Shown here piece by piece: positions 23,001 to 32,939 of a stretch of DNA of 64,000 nt; the first letter of the stretch is position 1, and every line of letters starts with the position of its first letter. The notes beneath the pieces are model-generated. The model did not search any database. It was not told the DNA's origin and saw only the letters and a program-made list of their open reading frames with translations. The stretch is from assembly GCA_039566865.1 (NCBI GenBank), contig CM076956.1, forward strand, positions 14,643,511 to 14,707,510, written 5' to 3'. The position numbers were made by a program, and so were the translations under genes. This stretch comes from Aurelia coerulea (taxonomy: Eukaryota > Cnidaria > Scyphozoa > Semaeostomeae > Ulmaridae).

Positions 23001-26000
23001 TTCATTCAGGTATATTCCAGAATCCGTCAGATGGTTACAGCTGCAAGGGCGCACGGAAGAGGTCAAAGGGATATTGGAGAATATCGCACTGGTGAACAAG
23101 AAGAAGTTGCCAGAATTCGAACTCGCTGAGTTAAAACAAGAACAGACAGTGGGACTCACACACATTTTCGAGATCTTTAGACCAAAGAAAATTGCTATCC
23201 GGAGCCTGGTACAAGGATATATGTGGTATGGTTCACTTTTATTGTTGATCTGCTACTCAGTCCTGTCATTTGAGTTATAGGCAGATGCTTCCATGGCATC
23301 TTTCAGCATACATAGTGGTTGGGAATTTCCACTCCAGTCCCTAATAGTTCTTTCAGCGGTGAGCCAAACTTTTCTCACCAAAAGTGCCCTATTTAGGGCT
23401 AATTTCCAGTCAGTGGGATTTTCCGAGGGGGCGGAATTTTAGACTATAAAAGGTCGCTCAGCTGTTACTTCCTATTCAATTCCAGAGCGACATTTTCTCT
23501 CGCACACAATAGACATTCCACACAATTGGAAATTTCCACTGACTGGAAATTGGCCTTAAGAAAGAAGGTCGCCTGAATCCATGCATCCACATTCTCCTTC
23601 TTCTGGAAATTGGCATATTTGTTTGAAGCAAGGTTTTATAGCCGTGTGCCCTCCCTGCCGCAAACCCCAGGTATTGCCGTTGCACCCTGGCCTGGTTGCT
23701 TTCCTTGCTATCGAGGCTAGTCTTCCCATTGCTATAGACCTTCGGTTCGCGAGAAAGCTCTGCCGTTCTCTATCAAGTCTTATTTTTTCATCCTGCGGGG
23801 TGCTCACACAGCCTCCTCACTCGGAGAGGGTAGGGTAGCCGGTTATGCCGGCGACGCGACAGCCAGGCCATGCGGCAGGTTGTACTGGGTTACATGTTAC
23901 CAGTAGCAGGTTTAAAGGGGCAGTTGCATCAAAAGGTACAACGATAACAGTAGACAAGCCAATATCATCATTCAAATAAAAATTCCTTTATTGATTGGGT
24001 TAAAACGAAGGAAGCTGTGATTTCCCACCAGCTATTTGCTGCTAAGGCGAAGCAACTTGATTAACCGTGCTCGCCAAATCTGCCTTTATCTCAGCCATCA
24101 CTACAGCTATCAAAGTTTTGAGGGTGGGAACAAACTCTCTGATACTTAATTATCTAGAAGAAGTCTTTATTTTGTTCAGTTGTTTTTCCGATAACGCAGG
24201 AAAAACCTGTACAGGTGGAGGTGAAGTTGCAGTTTTCAGCTCCGAGCGCTGGGATCACAGAAGTAGCTCAGCGCTAATTGAGTCCGCGATCCCTTTTCAT
24301 GACGCTCAAATGGGGGGCTCTACTGGGTATCGAACCCTGTCCGCCTGATTGTTCTGCTGCAAGGTCAGAGGATTACACCACTGCGCCACAACACCTTCAA
24401 ATATGCAAGTATGTGGAGAAACACACTAGAACCGTGCAACTGCGCCCCATCAACACCCGACCTGCACTTGTCCTGCACCTGAACCTGAACCTGCACCTGA
24501 CCTGAACAGCATGCACTTGTAAGACTAATAGAGACTTGTAAAATGACCTTAGATAAACGGGGTATAGCAGCAGCACTACTCATGGACCTCTCAAAGGCTT
24601 TTGATTGCTTAAATCATGAGCTCTTGATTGCAAAATTAAGTGCTTATGGTTTCAGTGTGAGTGCATTGCGGTTGATCCATAGCTATCTCAGTGAAAGGAA
24701 GCAGAGGGTGAAGATAAATGGGTCTTTCAGTACGTGGAGAGAAACAGTAATTGGAGTGCCACAAGGTTCGGTCTTGGGGCCTCTGCTGTTTAACATATAC
24801 CTAAATTATCTCTTCATGTTTGTGAAAGACACTCAAATCTGCAACTATGCAGATGATACGACAATCTATGCCAGTGCTAACAACATTGAAAGTGTCATCA
24901 AAACATTAGAGAGTGATGCCCTTAAAATTACAAAATGGTTTCCAAACAACTGCATGAAGCTGAATGAGGACAAATGCCACCTAATGGTATTTGGAGACAA
25001 GAGTAACAATGTTTCCATAAATATCGGAAGTGTAACGATAAATGAGAGCACAGAAGAAAAGCTGCTGGGTGTGATTTTTGACAAAAAGCTCAGCTTCAAA
25101 CAGCAAGTAAAATCTCTTTGTAAGAAGGCTGGTCAAAAGCTACATGCTCTTTCAAGAATTTCTCATTTCCTTGATACTGAGCAGCTGAAACGAATAATGA
25201 AGGCATTTATCTTGTCCCAATTCAACTACTGTCCTCTTGTATGGATGTTCTGTGACAGAACATTGAACAATAAAATTAACCATATTCACGAACGGGCATT
25301 GCGAATAACTTACAAAGATATGAGAACAGATTTTGATACGATGTTACTGAGAGACAATTCGGTCCCACTCCACATAAGGAATTTACAATTGCTAATGACT
25401 GAAGTCTTTAAGACAAAATTGAGCCTTAATCCCAGCTTCATGAAGGACATTTTCGTTGAAAAACAGGTTTCTTATGGGTTAAGAGGCTGCCATAACCTAT
25501 CCTTGCCACAAGCACGCACTACGTGCTATGGCTTAGAGACAATATCGTTCCTTGGGTGTAGATTATGGCAGGCACTTCCCAATGACCTAAAACAGTCAGA
25601 TACTCTCTCCAGTTTCAAGAGGAAAATCACAACCTGGAGGGGAGAGGAATGTAATTGTAGAATATGCAGACCTTTCGTGGCACAGGTTGGGTTCTTGAGC
25701 TGATATTAAATTTTCTGCTGTATTTACCGAAAAAAAAAAAAAAAGTAAGAAAACATTGTAAATATTAAAAGCATTGTAAAAATCTGTAAAATGTATCTGT
25801 ATTTAATCATTCGGAATTTTATTTATTTTTTACTTTTTTCTTACAAATTTTACTTTTTTAGATAGTAGGCTTGAATTAGCTCTTAGTTATAGCTATTGTA
25901 TCTATATGTATATATGTCTTGTATGTATAAAGTGTACCGTTGAAGAGGGCCTAACCATTCGAAGAAAACAGGCATCAATTTGATCTTTTTGCGCTTTTTA

Positions 26001-29000
26001 TTCTTTATTTCAGTGCTGACTAGTTTCGCCCACTAGGGCATCTTCAGAGCAACTGATTTATTCAGAGTATCTACCTCTATTTATAGTGTATTGTCTGTCC
26101 ATATAAGGTTAATTAGTTTACAAGAATAATTTTGTCCTTATAAGGTAAAAATGTTCTTGTCGTATGTTGTTGTTGTTGTTAGCCTCGTTCTCGTTGTTTT
26201 CAGTTGAGTCGTTGTTGTCGTAGGGGTCGGTTCTCGTATCATGGTGTTGTATTTTGTGCTATGTCACTTGACGTCAGATTGTCTTTCGTCCATCGTTCTA
26301 CGAGCTTCGCTTTTCCAATTTCATTTTCGGTCCTTCTTTGCAAGTGGTTGATTCCGTGAATCTTAAGCCACCCCGGGTGTACCTTTTCGTTCTGTTCTGT
26401 TCGGTTCTTTTCAATGGCGTTGTTCGCAATGCGTTGTTTTCGTTTTGAAGTGTTGTTGTTATGATGTTTCTTGTCCTATGACGTCGGTTGTGTGTCTTCA
26501 TAGTCTTGCTGTTGTTGTTGTTGTTATGTGGTTTCTTACCGTTTTGTAGTGTGTCATTCGCAGTCAGATGTTTTCCCTGTGTTGTAAGGTCGGGTGATGG
26601 TGAGTTGCAGTTGTTGTTGTTGTTGTTGTTGTCGTACTTGTTGTAGTTGTTGTAGTTGTATTCTTTTGAAGCACTTCCTGAGTCTTTGTAGCGGGCCATT
26701 CGAGTCTGCGTCCAGACTAAATATTATATAGAGTGTACCGTTGAAGAGGGCCTAACCATTCGAAGAAAACAGGCATCAATTTGATCTTTTTGCGCTTTTT
26801 ATTCTTTATTTCAGTGCTGACTAGTTTCGCCCACTAGGGCATCTTCAGAGCAACTGATTTATTCAGAGTATCTACCTCTATTTATAGTGTATTGTCTGTC
26901 CATATAAGGTTAATTAATTTACAAGAATAATTTTGTCCTTATAAGGTAAAAATGTATGTTGTCCCTCTTCTCTGGATGTTGTCCCTCTTCTTCTCATCGT
27001 TCACTTTATATTGTCTTGTATGTAAATATATATATATGTAGGCCTACTTTAAATAAATTGATAATAATAATAATAATAATGACCTGACACTTCTTCATCG
27101 GTTGTTGATGTATTTTTACGTAAGATGTCATAGCTGTTTACCGTGTGCCTATTCTAAAACACTGTCATGATTCTTAATCATACACTTTGAGCAATGACAT
27201 TATATTTGATCATTGTTGTTTATTGTCGATTTTTCAGGTTTACAACTGGTCTTGTATACTTTGGCGTTTCATTTTCTACTGATGACCTTGGAGGTGACAT
27301 GTACAGAGATTTCATTCTTTCTGTTGTGGTTGATATACTTGGCAATATGACAGCAATATTTCTAAGTAACAAGTGAGTAAGCTCTGGTATCTTTTGCGAA
27401 TTTCCTATTTCAACTAGGAAGTTAAGCGCTCGCTTCGCTCGTGCTCTATAAGAGGAAGACACCTCATAATTAACGAGCGTACTTGTGGATAGAATGCCAA
27501 AAATTCTTATGATGCACCCATAAAACTGCTACAGCACAAAGTTTTGTGCAGTCTCTTATTAATAACTGTGTTAAGATATCCATTTTCAAAAGATGCTAGC
27601 CTGTTTGATTAATATATATAAATCTATACTTGAAAGGTACCCAAGTCCATGTACATGGCAAAAATGTTCAATGAAAGGACTCTTGATCAACTTTTTTTTT
27701 CTATTTCAATGATAAGTTATAGCTAAATGACAGTTCTTCTCCAAGCTCGAGGATTTTCGTTGTGCAAACCAACCCACACCATGAAATCCCATATGCTTCT
27801 TAATCTATCGGGTGAGAAGAAAAGTTAGGGGTTTTCAAACATTTTCTCAACTGCTTGGCGACCAAAAACAAACTATCAACTTAGAACATTTCTTGAATAT
27901 CAATGTTGGCCTGATTGGCTCTCAGTCCTAATTAGAACGTTTTTTTCCAGAATTGGAAGGAGAAAGACTACTATAGTTTCGATGATAGTTGCTGGTGTTT
28001 CATGTCTCTTTGTGTCGCTCATACCTCAAACCTCTGGAGCAACGGGCCGCAAAACAGGTTTGTAGAAAGAAGTTCACAAACTTGTCATATCACCTGAAAC
28101 GGTAATGCAGGGTGTCTTAAAAAATTGTTCGATCTCGATTAGATATAAGCAAAAAGTTGTATTTACCAGGCCTTTTTCAGTAATTCATTTTCAAGTGGGC
28201 TGGAAGTATTTCTAGCTACTTAGAGCAAATCTGGGCAATCTGACGCATCCAGGCACGGGACCCCTAGTTTAACGTCCCTTCCAAAGTACGGCGAGGTGAG
28301 TTGCAAGGTCAGGCCTCCGAGAGGACACCCATCCGGAGTTTGACCTCACTCGACCGAGCTTAACTTCAGTCATCACTGTATAAGCCGCTCGGCCACTCAC
28401 CCCATATGAATTCAATTTTAGACATATGAATCTTGCCAATCCGTGAAATAGTCACGGAGATGAAAGCTTTTGAAGTTCAAGTTTGTGCTAAAGCTGAAAC
28501 CAGAGGTTCTTTAATAGCAGTTATAGAGAGCGCATCATGCGTATGGGACAATGGTTTGCTTTTTTTCTAAACTTGACTTTAGAGAGACTTTTCGTCTCCG
28601 TCCCAATGTGACAAAGGCCCTGGGGACGAGGTTGCTGTGAACTTTTGGCTAATTCTTAATTTTAGATGGCAAGGATGCACCTAAAATTATAAGAAAAATC
28701 AGGAAAAAAGTTGAAGCCTCAGTAAGATGATGGAATTAAAATTTTACAAATTAGTAGCACAGGTGACCCTATACGGTCCTTCAAACGGTGTATACATTTT
28801 TCTGATTGACGCACCGGTATGACAGTTGTTTCACTGTAGATAATGTTTCACGAGAACCTTTCACTAGTTCAGAGGATTGGCTTGTTTATTGGGTTCATCT
28901 TAAGCTCGATAACCTAAACACGTTATTTTTCACTTAGAACTAGCAACAAATTATCTATTTTGCAGTTTGGACAGTACTTCGGATATTTAATGGTTTGCTT

Positions 29001-32000
29001 GGCAAATTTTGCATATCAATGTCATTTGCATCAATTTATGTATGGTCAGCAGAGCTCTACCCAACTATTACAAGGTATGTATGGTCCCAGATTGTTTAAA
29101 TAGGAATAAGATGCTTGAAATTAATGCGCCCTGGGGGATCTTAGATCTTCGTATATTCTTCTCGTCCAGGAAAGCCCTCCCAGGGAGCATATTTGAATAT
29201 GCTTAAAACCATCGTAATGCCTAAACTTATTGAACTAAAGTGATCTCCAAGAAAGCCATAGTTTATGAATGTCTGCTATATGGTATCAAGAAAAATTCAC
29301 TCTTATGCTATACAATGTAGAAAGTTGACGACGTCACACGACCAAATATGTTGCAATATAAAATACACTATCATTTCGAAAAATATGCAAGATTCCTAAA
29401 AAGTCCCAATGGTAGAATTACAATAAAGTAGGTAAAGTTTCTTTTTAAACAAGTCATTCAATTTAAAGGATTAGGTCATAGTACTTTATACAAACCTTTT
29501 TTAAAGATTTTGGAGCTATGCTAATCTGGGCAAAGTTTTCTTTCCAGGTCAACCAATCTCCACTTGCCTCTTCACAGGTACCGTAAATCCTCGAATAAGC
29601 TATCGGGGGTTTAATTTCAAAATGAAGTTTTGATATTGGGGGTGGAAAAATAGCGGACCATGGCACTCATTGGTCCCAGAAATTTGTTCAGGTGTCCTGA
29701 AATAAAACTTGAGGAATGAAAAGAATAAACGAAAAAGGACAAAGAAAGAAAAGCGAGAAAGAGGAGAAATTGGATCCTAATTGTGTTAAATCCTAAATGT
29801 TCTTTTCGCATGGCAAAGTAGGCCGTCAACAGATTTGATGCACAATATTGAATCAAGTTAAGCTGCTTCCAGAGCTTTCAAGACACTGCTTTTAACTCAG
29901 GAAGAATTCAGCCACCGGCTGTAGGAAACGCAGAATTAAGAAAAAGCTTTATGTATGGTACATCGAGTTATTCCTATCCTATTATATCGTTTCATTCGTG
30001 ATATATTGACTTGTTTTCCTTCTGTCTCTAGCTCTTCTCCGAAGGCGCCATTCTAATCCGATTGACGTGACCTCAAGGGCACTGGAGTAATTATGCCACT
30101 CAAGTGTGGCAAAATGAAACGGAAAATGGAAGAGTTTCCGTTTGAGTGGCATAATTACGCCAGGGCCCTTGACGTCACGTCAATCGGATTAGAATGGCAC
30201 CTTCGCAGGAGAGGTAGAGACAGAAGGAAAGCAGGTCGATACATCACGAACGAAATGATATATTAGCCTTGCGTTCCTTTGGCAATCAAAACAATCAAGA
30301 TTTCTTTCAAATTCAGCCAGCTGGACCCAGCTGGATCTAATTTGTTTCAAATGAAACAATGTTAAAATCTTAAACAATACAATCATGATTGTTTTGATTG
30401 CCAAAGAAACGCAAGGTAGGATAGGAATAACTCGATGTATATGGAGTTTTTCGCTGGTGTTTTTGCATTACTACGACCATTCAGATATATCGACCTTTCA
30501 AATGAAGTTTTGACGCAGCTTTTATTGTATGGTGATAAAGACCTCCCAAATGACGTCAACAGAAATATACTCGATTTAACTCTACAATACATCCACACAA
30601 GCGGTCGATTCAATTAAGATCACCGAAATCTAGCTAAATGCAACTCAACCACCATACCAAGTCCATATTCGTAAAGTCTCCTGTTCGCCGAGTCCTGTTC
30701 CTCTATTCTTTTGTTCTTTTGTTTGTAAGTAGCTTTTCGTAACACACCCTTTAGCTATTCTACAAAAGAGCCTGGATTGAGCGTCTTTCTTATACATTTC
30801 ATACGCGACTTTCGATTGAGTGGCGATAAAGCTTCTATCACTATTGCGTACATTCGAGAATTCCATTTGCAAAATATCGTTCAATCCTAATTCTTTTCTG
30901 AATAGCTAGGGGGCTTCTTATATATTTAGTTGTATTTTAGTTTATCTCCTTCATGTGATGGCCCTGGGGCAGTCATGATCTTTTGCTCCCCTTGGTATTG
31001 TTTCTGTAGTATTGTATGGTAGCTCGTTTGAAATCTTAGGTAATTCGTAAATTGTAAATTTTTAACATTGAATTTATAGAAAAAAAAAGATGTATCATAG
31101 ATAAAGCTTTTTCTAAATTCTGCGTTTCCTACCGCCCGTGTTGTGACTAGAGATGAATAATCAATTTCCAAAATCTGTCCTTCGTATTATATATCACAAC
31201 CTGTCACAAAGTGGATACTTTTTGGGCCACCTTGCTCTCTTTTGCAGAAATTTGTTCCAAGACTTTTATGGTCCAAGAAGTTGAGATATTTTTTCCAGCC
31301 CTGCAGCATTGAGACACGTTCACTTACTGATCATGTGCTTTGAATTCAACTTTAAAAGATGTCAGTTGGAGTTTAATCGAATGCCCCTCCAATCTAGAAT
31401 TCTCCAAACCCAGGTCTTTTTCTATTCTGGTGCAAAGACGCGGAACGAGATCCCATTGGGAATAAGGACGAGTTCCACGATTGCCACATTCAAAAGGAAA
31501 CTGAAGGAATTCCTGCAAAGTTGGCATCCTTCCCGAAGTACGATCCTTGGGAAGACCAGCAAATTTGTAGAATTTGAATATGTAAATAGATTTTCATCTG
31601 TAGCGATCTGATCAAATATTTCGAAAGATGAAAGACTCTTTAAATTGAATTTCTAAAATTTCTGGAATTTTGTCAACATCTTCACATTCATGTTATAAAA
31701 TTGATTTTAGTCTTATGCCGATATTCGTATAGCTCACTGTTATGTTGTCTAAGGATGAAATGAAAATAGGAATTTTTCTAGTATTGTTTATGGCAAAGGT
31801 GGGTCATAACCAGAAAACTTTAAATTCGTAGAACAATGATAATTAACAACTGGAAATATGTTCGAAACACATAAAAAAATAGGATGACGAGTTTAAACTG
31901 GTGCGCACTGTGTGGCCTATCATTCATGATCTAGCACATCAAATAAGTAAAGGTTAGCTACTTTGGTATTGTTATCCTACAAACCTTCTTCTCGTGATTT

Positions 32001-32299
32001 ATTTCAGAGGTGTTGGAATGGGCTACCTACAAGTTGCTGCTCGCCTTGGTGCAGCTCTTGCGCCATGGGTTGCTAAATGGCTGAAAGTCGTTCACATAAT
32101 TTTTCCCTATGCCCTAATGGGAGGATCAGCACTTCTATGTGGTGGGCTGATGCTATTGTTGCCAGAAACTGCAGATAAATCCACAATAGAGACACTGCAT
32201 GACCAGTTTTACGAAAATCCTCATGCCTGTGAGATGAAAGAAATCAATGGCAATGTGGAGGAGAGGAGATTCGATGCAAACAAAGAAGAAAAGGCCTGA
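14023..32299 (+). CDS. SLC22-type transporter gene B, complete, eight exons
   Basis: Exons: 14023-14337, 20091-20194, 21474-21797, 23010-23225, 27238-27372, 27951-28057, 28966-29074, 32008-32299. They sum to 1602 bp, 533 residues plus stop, the usual SLC22 size, and all phases join. The first exon gives MAAQHGGAVPKLR, helix 1, then a cysteine-rich external loop with N-glycosylation sites (NSS, NGT). Exon 2 has the motif GWLTDR that continues as FGRR (MFS signature). Exons 3-4 give EYVGPKLRPL and IPESVRWL (SLC22 ESPRWL-like) before the cytosolic loop. Exon 5 starts at a codon split as TG|G. Exon 7 ends AELYPTITR and exon 8 has LPETADKST. The exon 4 donor is GTATGG at 23226; using the later GT would break the frame. 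The family moves organic ions across the plasma membrane; substrate unknown. Introns hold most of the transposons listed here. Confidence 0.93.
14639..14781. mobile_element. MITE with perfect 8-bp target duplication
   Basis: The ends CGAGGGGCATTTCACT and its complement are flanked by CATTGATG (14631-14638, 14782-14789). The interior contains AAATCCNTT repeats both ways. A diverged relative is at 16826-16950. Confidence 0.88.
14837..15585. mobile_element. mariner-like fold-back element
   Basis: The ends CTGGGTGCGCCAAAATAAAC and inverted GTTTATTTGGGCGCACCCGG are flanked by TA. The arms stay complementary for over 200 bp (GCGAGTTTCTTAAAATG against CATTTTAAGAAACTCGC-like sequence). The right arm is split at 15355-15488 by a short insert bounded by two copies of GGCTTTTTGC and itself inverted (TTGCACACCGGAGAT). 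No transposase is present. Confidence 0.82.
15590..16480 (-). pseudogene. LINE reverse transcriptase fragment, broken
   Basis: Read on the minus strand from about 16480: YPHQFGFRKGRST, YIDLRKAFDTVRH, VPQGSILGSLLF and LNAEDTVLY, where the catalytic YADD box has changed to NAED. A frame change near 15900 leads to KYLGVDLDNNL and a further C-terminal segment to 15590. This is the order of a CR1/L2-type non-LTR reverse transcriptase. It is dead by frameshift and active-site change. Confidence 0.85.
17029..17175. mobile_element. TTAA-flanked MITE, GGCTAATTTCCAGTC family
   Basis: GGCTAATTTCCAGTCAGTGG follows a TTAA at 17025-17028. The inner GAGGTCGCTCAG and GACATTTTCTCTCGCA blocks match 23396-23555. 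The right end is degraded. Confidence 0.65.
17458..17640 (+). mobile_element. Truncated copy of the CAGTGGCGG hAT element
   Basis: CAGTGGTGGAAATTATAG, GAAGGTGGGAT and GTCACCGTCAAGAAGAAG follow in the same order as in 35297-35470. There is no right end. Confidence 0.65.
18320..19050 (-). pseudogene. LINE fragment between endonuclease and reverse transcriptase
   Basis: On the minus strand 18880-18632 reads KFWMALKPLFSD, SLIEDGEMLSQ, IAEIFNQYF, the linker typical of CR1/L2-type polyproteins. The adjoining 18320-18600 resembles 63360-63560 of the LINE near the window end. Stops and gaps make it inactive. Confidence 0.75.
19061..19590. mobile_element. TTAA-flanked element, AGGGGCAGTTAGACG family
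   Basis: The ends AGGGGCAGTTAGACG and inverted CGTCTGACTGCCCCT have TTAA at 19057-19060 and 19591-19594. A lone left end (AAAGGGGCAGTTGCATC) occurs near 23911. No transposase frame is seen in 530 bp. Confidence 0.85.
20308..20374 (+). pseudogene. Partial duplicate of gene B exon 2
   Basis: Starting 113 bp after the real exon 2, the sequence repeats its second half: GTATTCATTGGATGGGGCAT, then TGGGTGCTTGGTTGG, then GACTGACAG followed by a GTGAAG donor. Five extra bases (TGGCC) after GVW break the frame, and its first half is missing. It reads VFIGWGIGVW and, after the shift, WVLGWMTDR. It cannot replace exon 2 as it stands. Confidence 0.85.
21040..21399. mobile_element. MITE, AAGGGCACCTACCTTG family
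   Basis: GGGCACCTACCTTGTAGGAA and the inverted TTCCTACAAGGTAGGCGCC bound the element. Inner arms ATCCCAGTACT and TGGTGTCCTGTGACCCAG also pair. It ends 74 bp before gene B exon 3. Confidence 0.8.
21861..22085 (-). mobile_element. tRNA-derived SINE, second family
   Basis: On the minus strand it begins GTGAGTGGCCAAGGGGC, like the A box of a tRNA-Leu/Ser-type promoter, then a degenerate B-box region and GTTAAGCTCGGTCGAG. The 3' body ends TAGCTCGAAATACTTCC. The copy at 28194-28403 has the same layout and orientation. Confidence 0.7.
22572..22992. mobile_element. TTAA-flanked MITE next to a splice acceptor
   Basis: The ends AGGATAATTCCGGGG and inverted CCCCGGATTTGTCCT have TTAA at 22568-22571 and 22993-22996. 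It is the same family as 37204-37633 and 46183-46643, here in the opposite orientation to the first. Only 13 bases separate its right TTAA from gene B exon 4 (23010). Confidence 0.9.
23396..23555. mobile_element. MITE, GGCTAATTTCCAGTC family
   Basis: GGCTAATTTCCAGTCAGTGG and inverted CCACTGACTGGAAATTGGCC, with TTTA on the left and TTAA on the right. Inner segment ATAAAAGGTCGCTCAGC. Confidence 0.83.
23560..23890. other. GC-rich block of unknown origin
   Basis: Base composition is clearly richer in G and C than the flanks, and frames stay open on both strands for 60-85 codons (for example 23807-23556 minus). I recognise no domain. It may be a retroelement 5' region brought in with its neighbours. 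Confidence 0.35.
24213..24398 (-). mobile_element. tRNA-derived SINE, first family
   Basis: On the minus strand the 5' end GGTGTTGTGGCGCAGTGG holds an A box (24389-24378) and GGGTTCGATACCC (24337-24325) a near-perfect B box, at tRNA spacing. The 3' body runs through GCTCCGAGCGC... A second copy is at 37870-38066. Pol III transcription is expected for the family. Confidence 0.88.
24543..25703 (+). CDS. CR1/L2-type LINE reverse transcriptase, 5'-truncated, open
   Basis: 386 codons without a break, starting inside the catalytic domain. It shows LLMDLSKAFDCLNHELL (palm motif A), VPQGSVLGPLLF, CNYADDTTIY (catalytic YADD), the ECKCHLMVFG-like region NEDKCHLMVFG, LLGVIFDKKLSF and a C-terminal RLWQALPNDLKQ thumb. 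The endonuclease and RT N-terminus are missing, so this copy cannot move itself. The protein would copy its own RNA at a nicked chromosomal site. The 3' UTR resumes after an inserted element and ends in an (AAT)n tail at 27060-27081. It shares its family with the split LINE at 60180-63565. Confidence 0.93.
   Translation: MTLDKRGIAAALLMDLSKAFDCLNHELLIAKLSAYGFSVSALRLIHSYLSERKQRVKINGSFSTWRETVIGVPQGSVLGPLLFNIYLNYLFMFVKDTQICNYADDTTIYASANNIESVIKTLESDALKITKWFPNNCMKLNEDKCHLMVFGDKSNNVSINIGSVTINESTEEKLLGVIFDKKLSFKQQVKSLCKKAGQKLHALSRISHFLDTEQLKRIMKAFILSQFNYCPLVWMFCDRTLNNKINHIHERALRITYKDMRTDFDTMLLRDNSVPLHIRNLQLLMTEVFKTKLSLNPSFMKDIFVEKQVSYGLRGCHNLSLPQARTTCYGLETISFLGCRLWQALPNDLKQSDTLSSFKRKITTWRGEECNCRICRPFVAQVGFLS
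26013..26050 (-). ncRNA. Hammerhead-ribozyme-like motif, first repeat
   Basis: Minus strand: CTGAAGA, then GCCC-TAGT-GGGC as a hairpin, then GAAAC, followed by TAGTC. This is the order of the hammerhead core (CUGANGA, stem II, GAAA, cleavage triplet). An extra U between CTGAAGA and the stem departs from the textbook core. Activity is not shown. Confidence 0.45.
26814..26851 (-). ncRNA. Hammerhead-ribozyme-like motif, second repeat
   Basis: An identical copy of the motif at 26013-26050, 801 bp downstream, so a transcript across both would carry two potential cleavage sites. Confidence 0.45.
28194..28403 (-). mobile_element. tRNA-derived SINE, second family
   Basis: Minus strand 5' end GTGAGTGGCCGAGCGGCTTA matches a tRNA-Leu/Ser-like A box. 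GAGGTCAAACTCC stands at the B-box position. The 3' end is AGAAATACTTCCAGCCCACT. It lies between gene B exons 6 and 7. Confidence 0.75.
29395..29530 (-). mobile_element. One arm of the fold-back element seen at 47462-47997
   Basis: CCAATGGTAGAATTACAATAA, AAGTAGGTAAAGTTTCTTT and AAAGATTTTGGAGCTATGCT follow the order of 47885-47990. The opposite arm is missing. Confidence 0.6.
29958..30438. repeat. Two nested palindromes in gene B intron 7
   Basis: The outer arms begin TACATCGAGTTATTCCTATC (29958) and return inverted at 30416-30438. An inner palindrome 29977-30268 centres near 30120 (ATTCTAATCCGATTGACG in both arms). A separate palindrome at 30270-30415 (CCTTGCGTTCCTTTGGCAA) occupies the right arm, so it probably inserted there. 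Confidence 0.8.
30435..31092 (+). mobile_element. LINE 3' end: C-terminal ORF tail plus 3' UTR
   Basis: 30435-30617 encodes LLLYGDKDLPNDVNRNIL...YIHTSGRFN and stops. The fragment at 40790-40995 has LLMYGDKDLPDEVSRNIL in the same layout. The 3' UTR with GGGGCAGTCATGATCTTTTG follows at 30955 and ends in an A run. A MITE (30745-30912) sits in the UTR. Confidence 0.72.
30745..30912. mobile_element. Degraded MITE, GACCTTTTAGC family
   Basis: CCTTTAGCTATTCTACAAAA, GAGCCTGGATTGAGCG and AATAGCTAGG match the copies at 4000-4287 and 61571-61736. The terminal TA pair is lost. Confidence 0.65.
31260..31640 (+). pseudogene. LINE C-terminal fragment
   Basis: The frame 31309-31611 reads RMPLQSRILQTQVFFYSG, NEIPLGIRTSSTIATFKRKL, LKEFLQSWHP. 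This is the thumb/C-terminal signature (FYSGAKTWN-IP..., TFKRKLKEFL) of CR1/L2-like polyproteins. There is no catalytic domain. Confidence 0.75.
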
Positions 32300-32939
32300 C
32301 TGATCGTTTTCACTGCAACTCTGATTCGGTAACACTATAAAAGCTTATATGCTTCCTCGCCGCCTGGCGGGTGCAATTTCTATGGAAATTTGACACCGCC
32401 GCACGTTCATCGATGGTTTTTTTTTACTGAGAAAGGGGTATAAGTGAAGCAAAATCCTAGAACCTAGAATCTCAAAAAGGGGCATTTTTTGAAGACTCCT
32501 AGATTCTTCAAAAAAGGTATACTATCTCTTCTCGTATAAAGATGAACACAAAAAAGAAGGCGACTTTGAGTTTTTCACTCTCGTATATGTATATCAGAAG
32601 GTATCCCAAAAGCATTTAAATGCTGCTGAACTCGAGACCCTATAATACAGTGGATTTTACCTGACCAGAAAGCCATTTGATATCCTTAGCTTTATTGGAT
32701 TCAAATTTTTTCAAATAGAAAGGCAATGAATGGTAATAAAATGCAATGATTTCAAACCTTCTCTCAAAACCAATATTTGTACTGTAAACACTTTTGGGGC
32801 TCCGTGACACTCCTCTAAAGGGTCACAGAAAAGGGTATTCTATGAAGGGGTATGGGCGAGCGTGGCGTTCTTTTTACTATTGAAATGCACCCAACGGGCC
32901 TCACCGTATGCGATGACGCATGTGATATGATCTTTTATA

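Larger units (their letters stand above)
25928..27012 (-). mobile_element. Penelope-like or retrozyme-like insertion with 224-bp direct repeats
   Basis: Direct repeats 25931-26154 and 26732-26955, nearly identical, flank 577 bp of TTG/CAA-rich sequence. The whole lies between 12-bp duplications GTCTTGTATGTA. Each repeat carries, on the minus strand, a hammerhead-like core. Penelope-like elements are known for LTR-like direct repeats with hammerhead ribozymes, and no reverse transcriptase is present, so this would be a non-autonomous copy. The minus frame 26699-26298 begins right after one repeat (MARYKDSGSASKEY), becomes an asparagine run and resembles translated microsatellite more than a protein. 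Confidence 0.68.
24543..27081 (+). mobile_element. LINE copy with 3' UTR interrupted by a Penelope-like insertion
   Basis: The 3' UTR stops at GTCTTGTATGTA (25916-25927) and resumes with the same 12 bases at 27013-27024, leading to AATAAATTGATAATAAT. The same 3' end, detached, is present at 43985-44010. Confidence 0.8.

Noticed and set aside
23226..23232. A later GT donor (23231) for gene B exon 4
   Set aside because: It would leave phase 1 and break the join to TTTACAACTGG; the GT at 23226 gives MWFTTGLVYFG in line with gene C.
24310..24395. A possible tRNA gene, given clean A and B boxes
   Set aside because: The tRNA-like part continues into a repeated 3' body and has a sister copy at 37870-38066; it is a SINE, and the acceptor stem does not close.
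26298..26699. 133-codon minus-strand frame rich in asparagine
   Set aside because: It is the translation of TTG/GTT repeats within the Penelope-like unit, with no domain.
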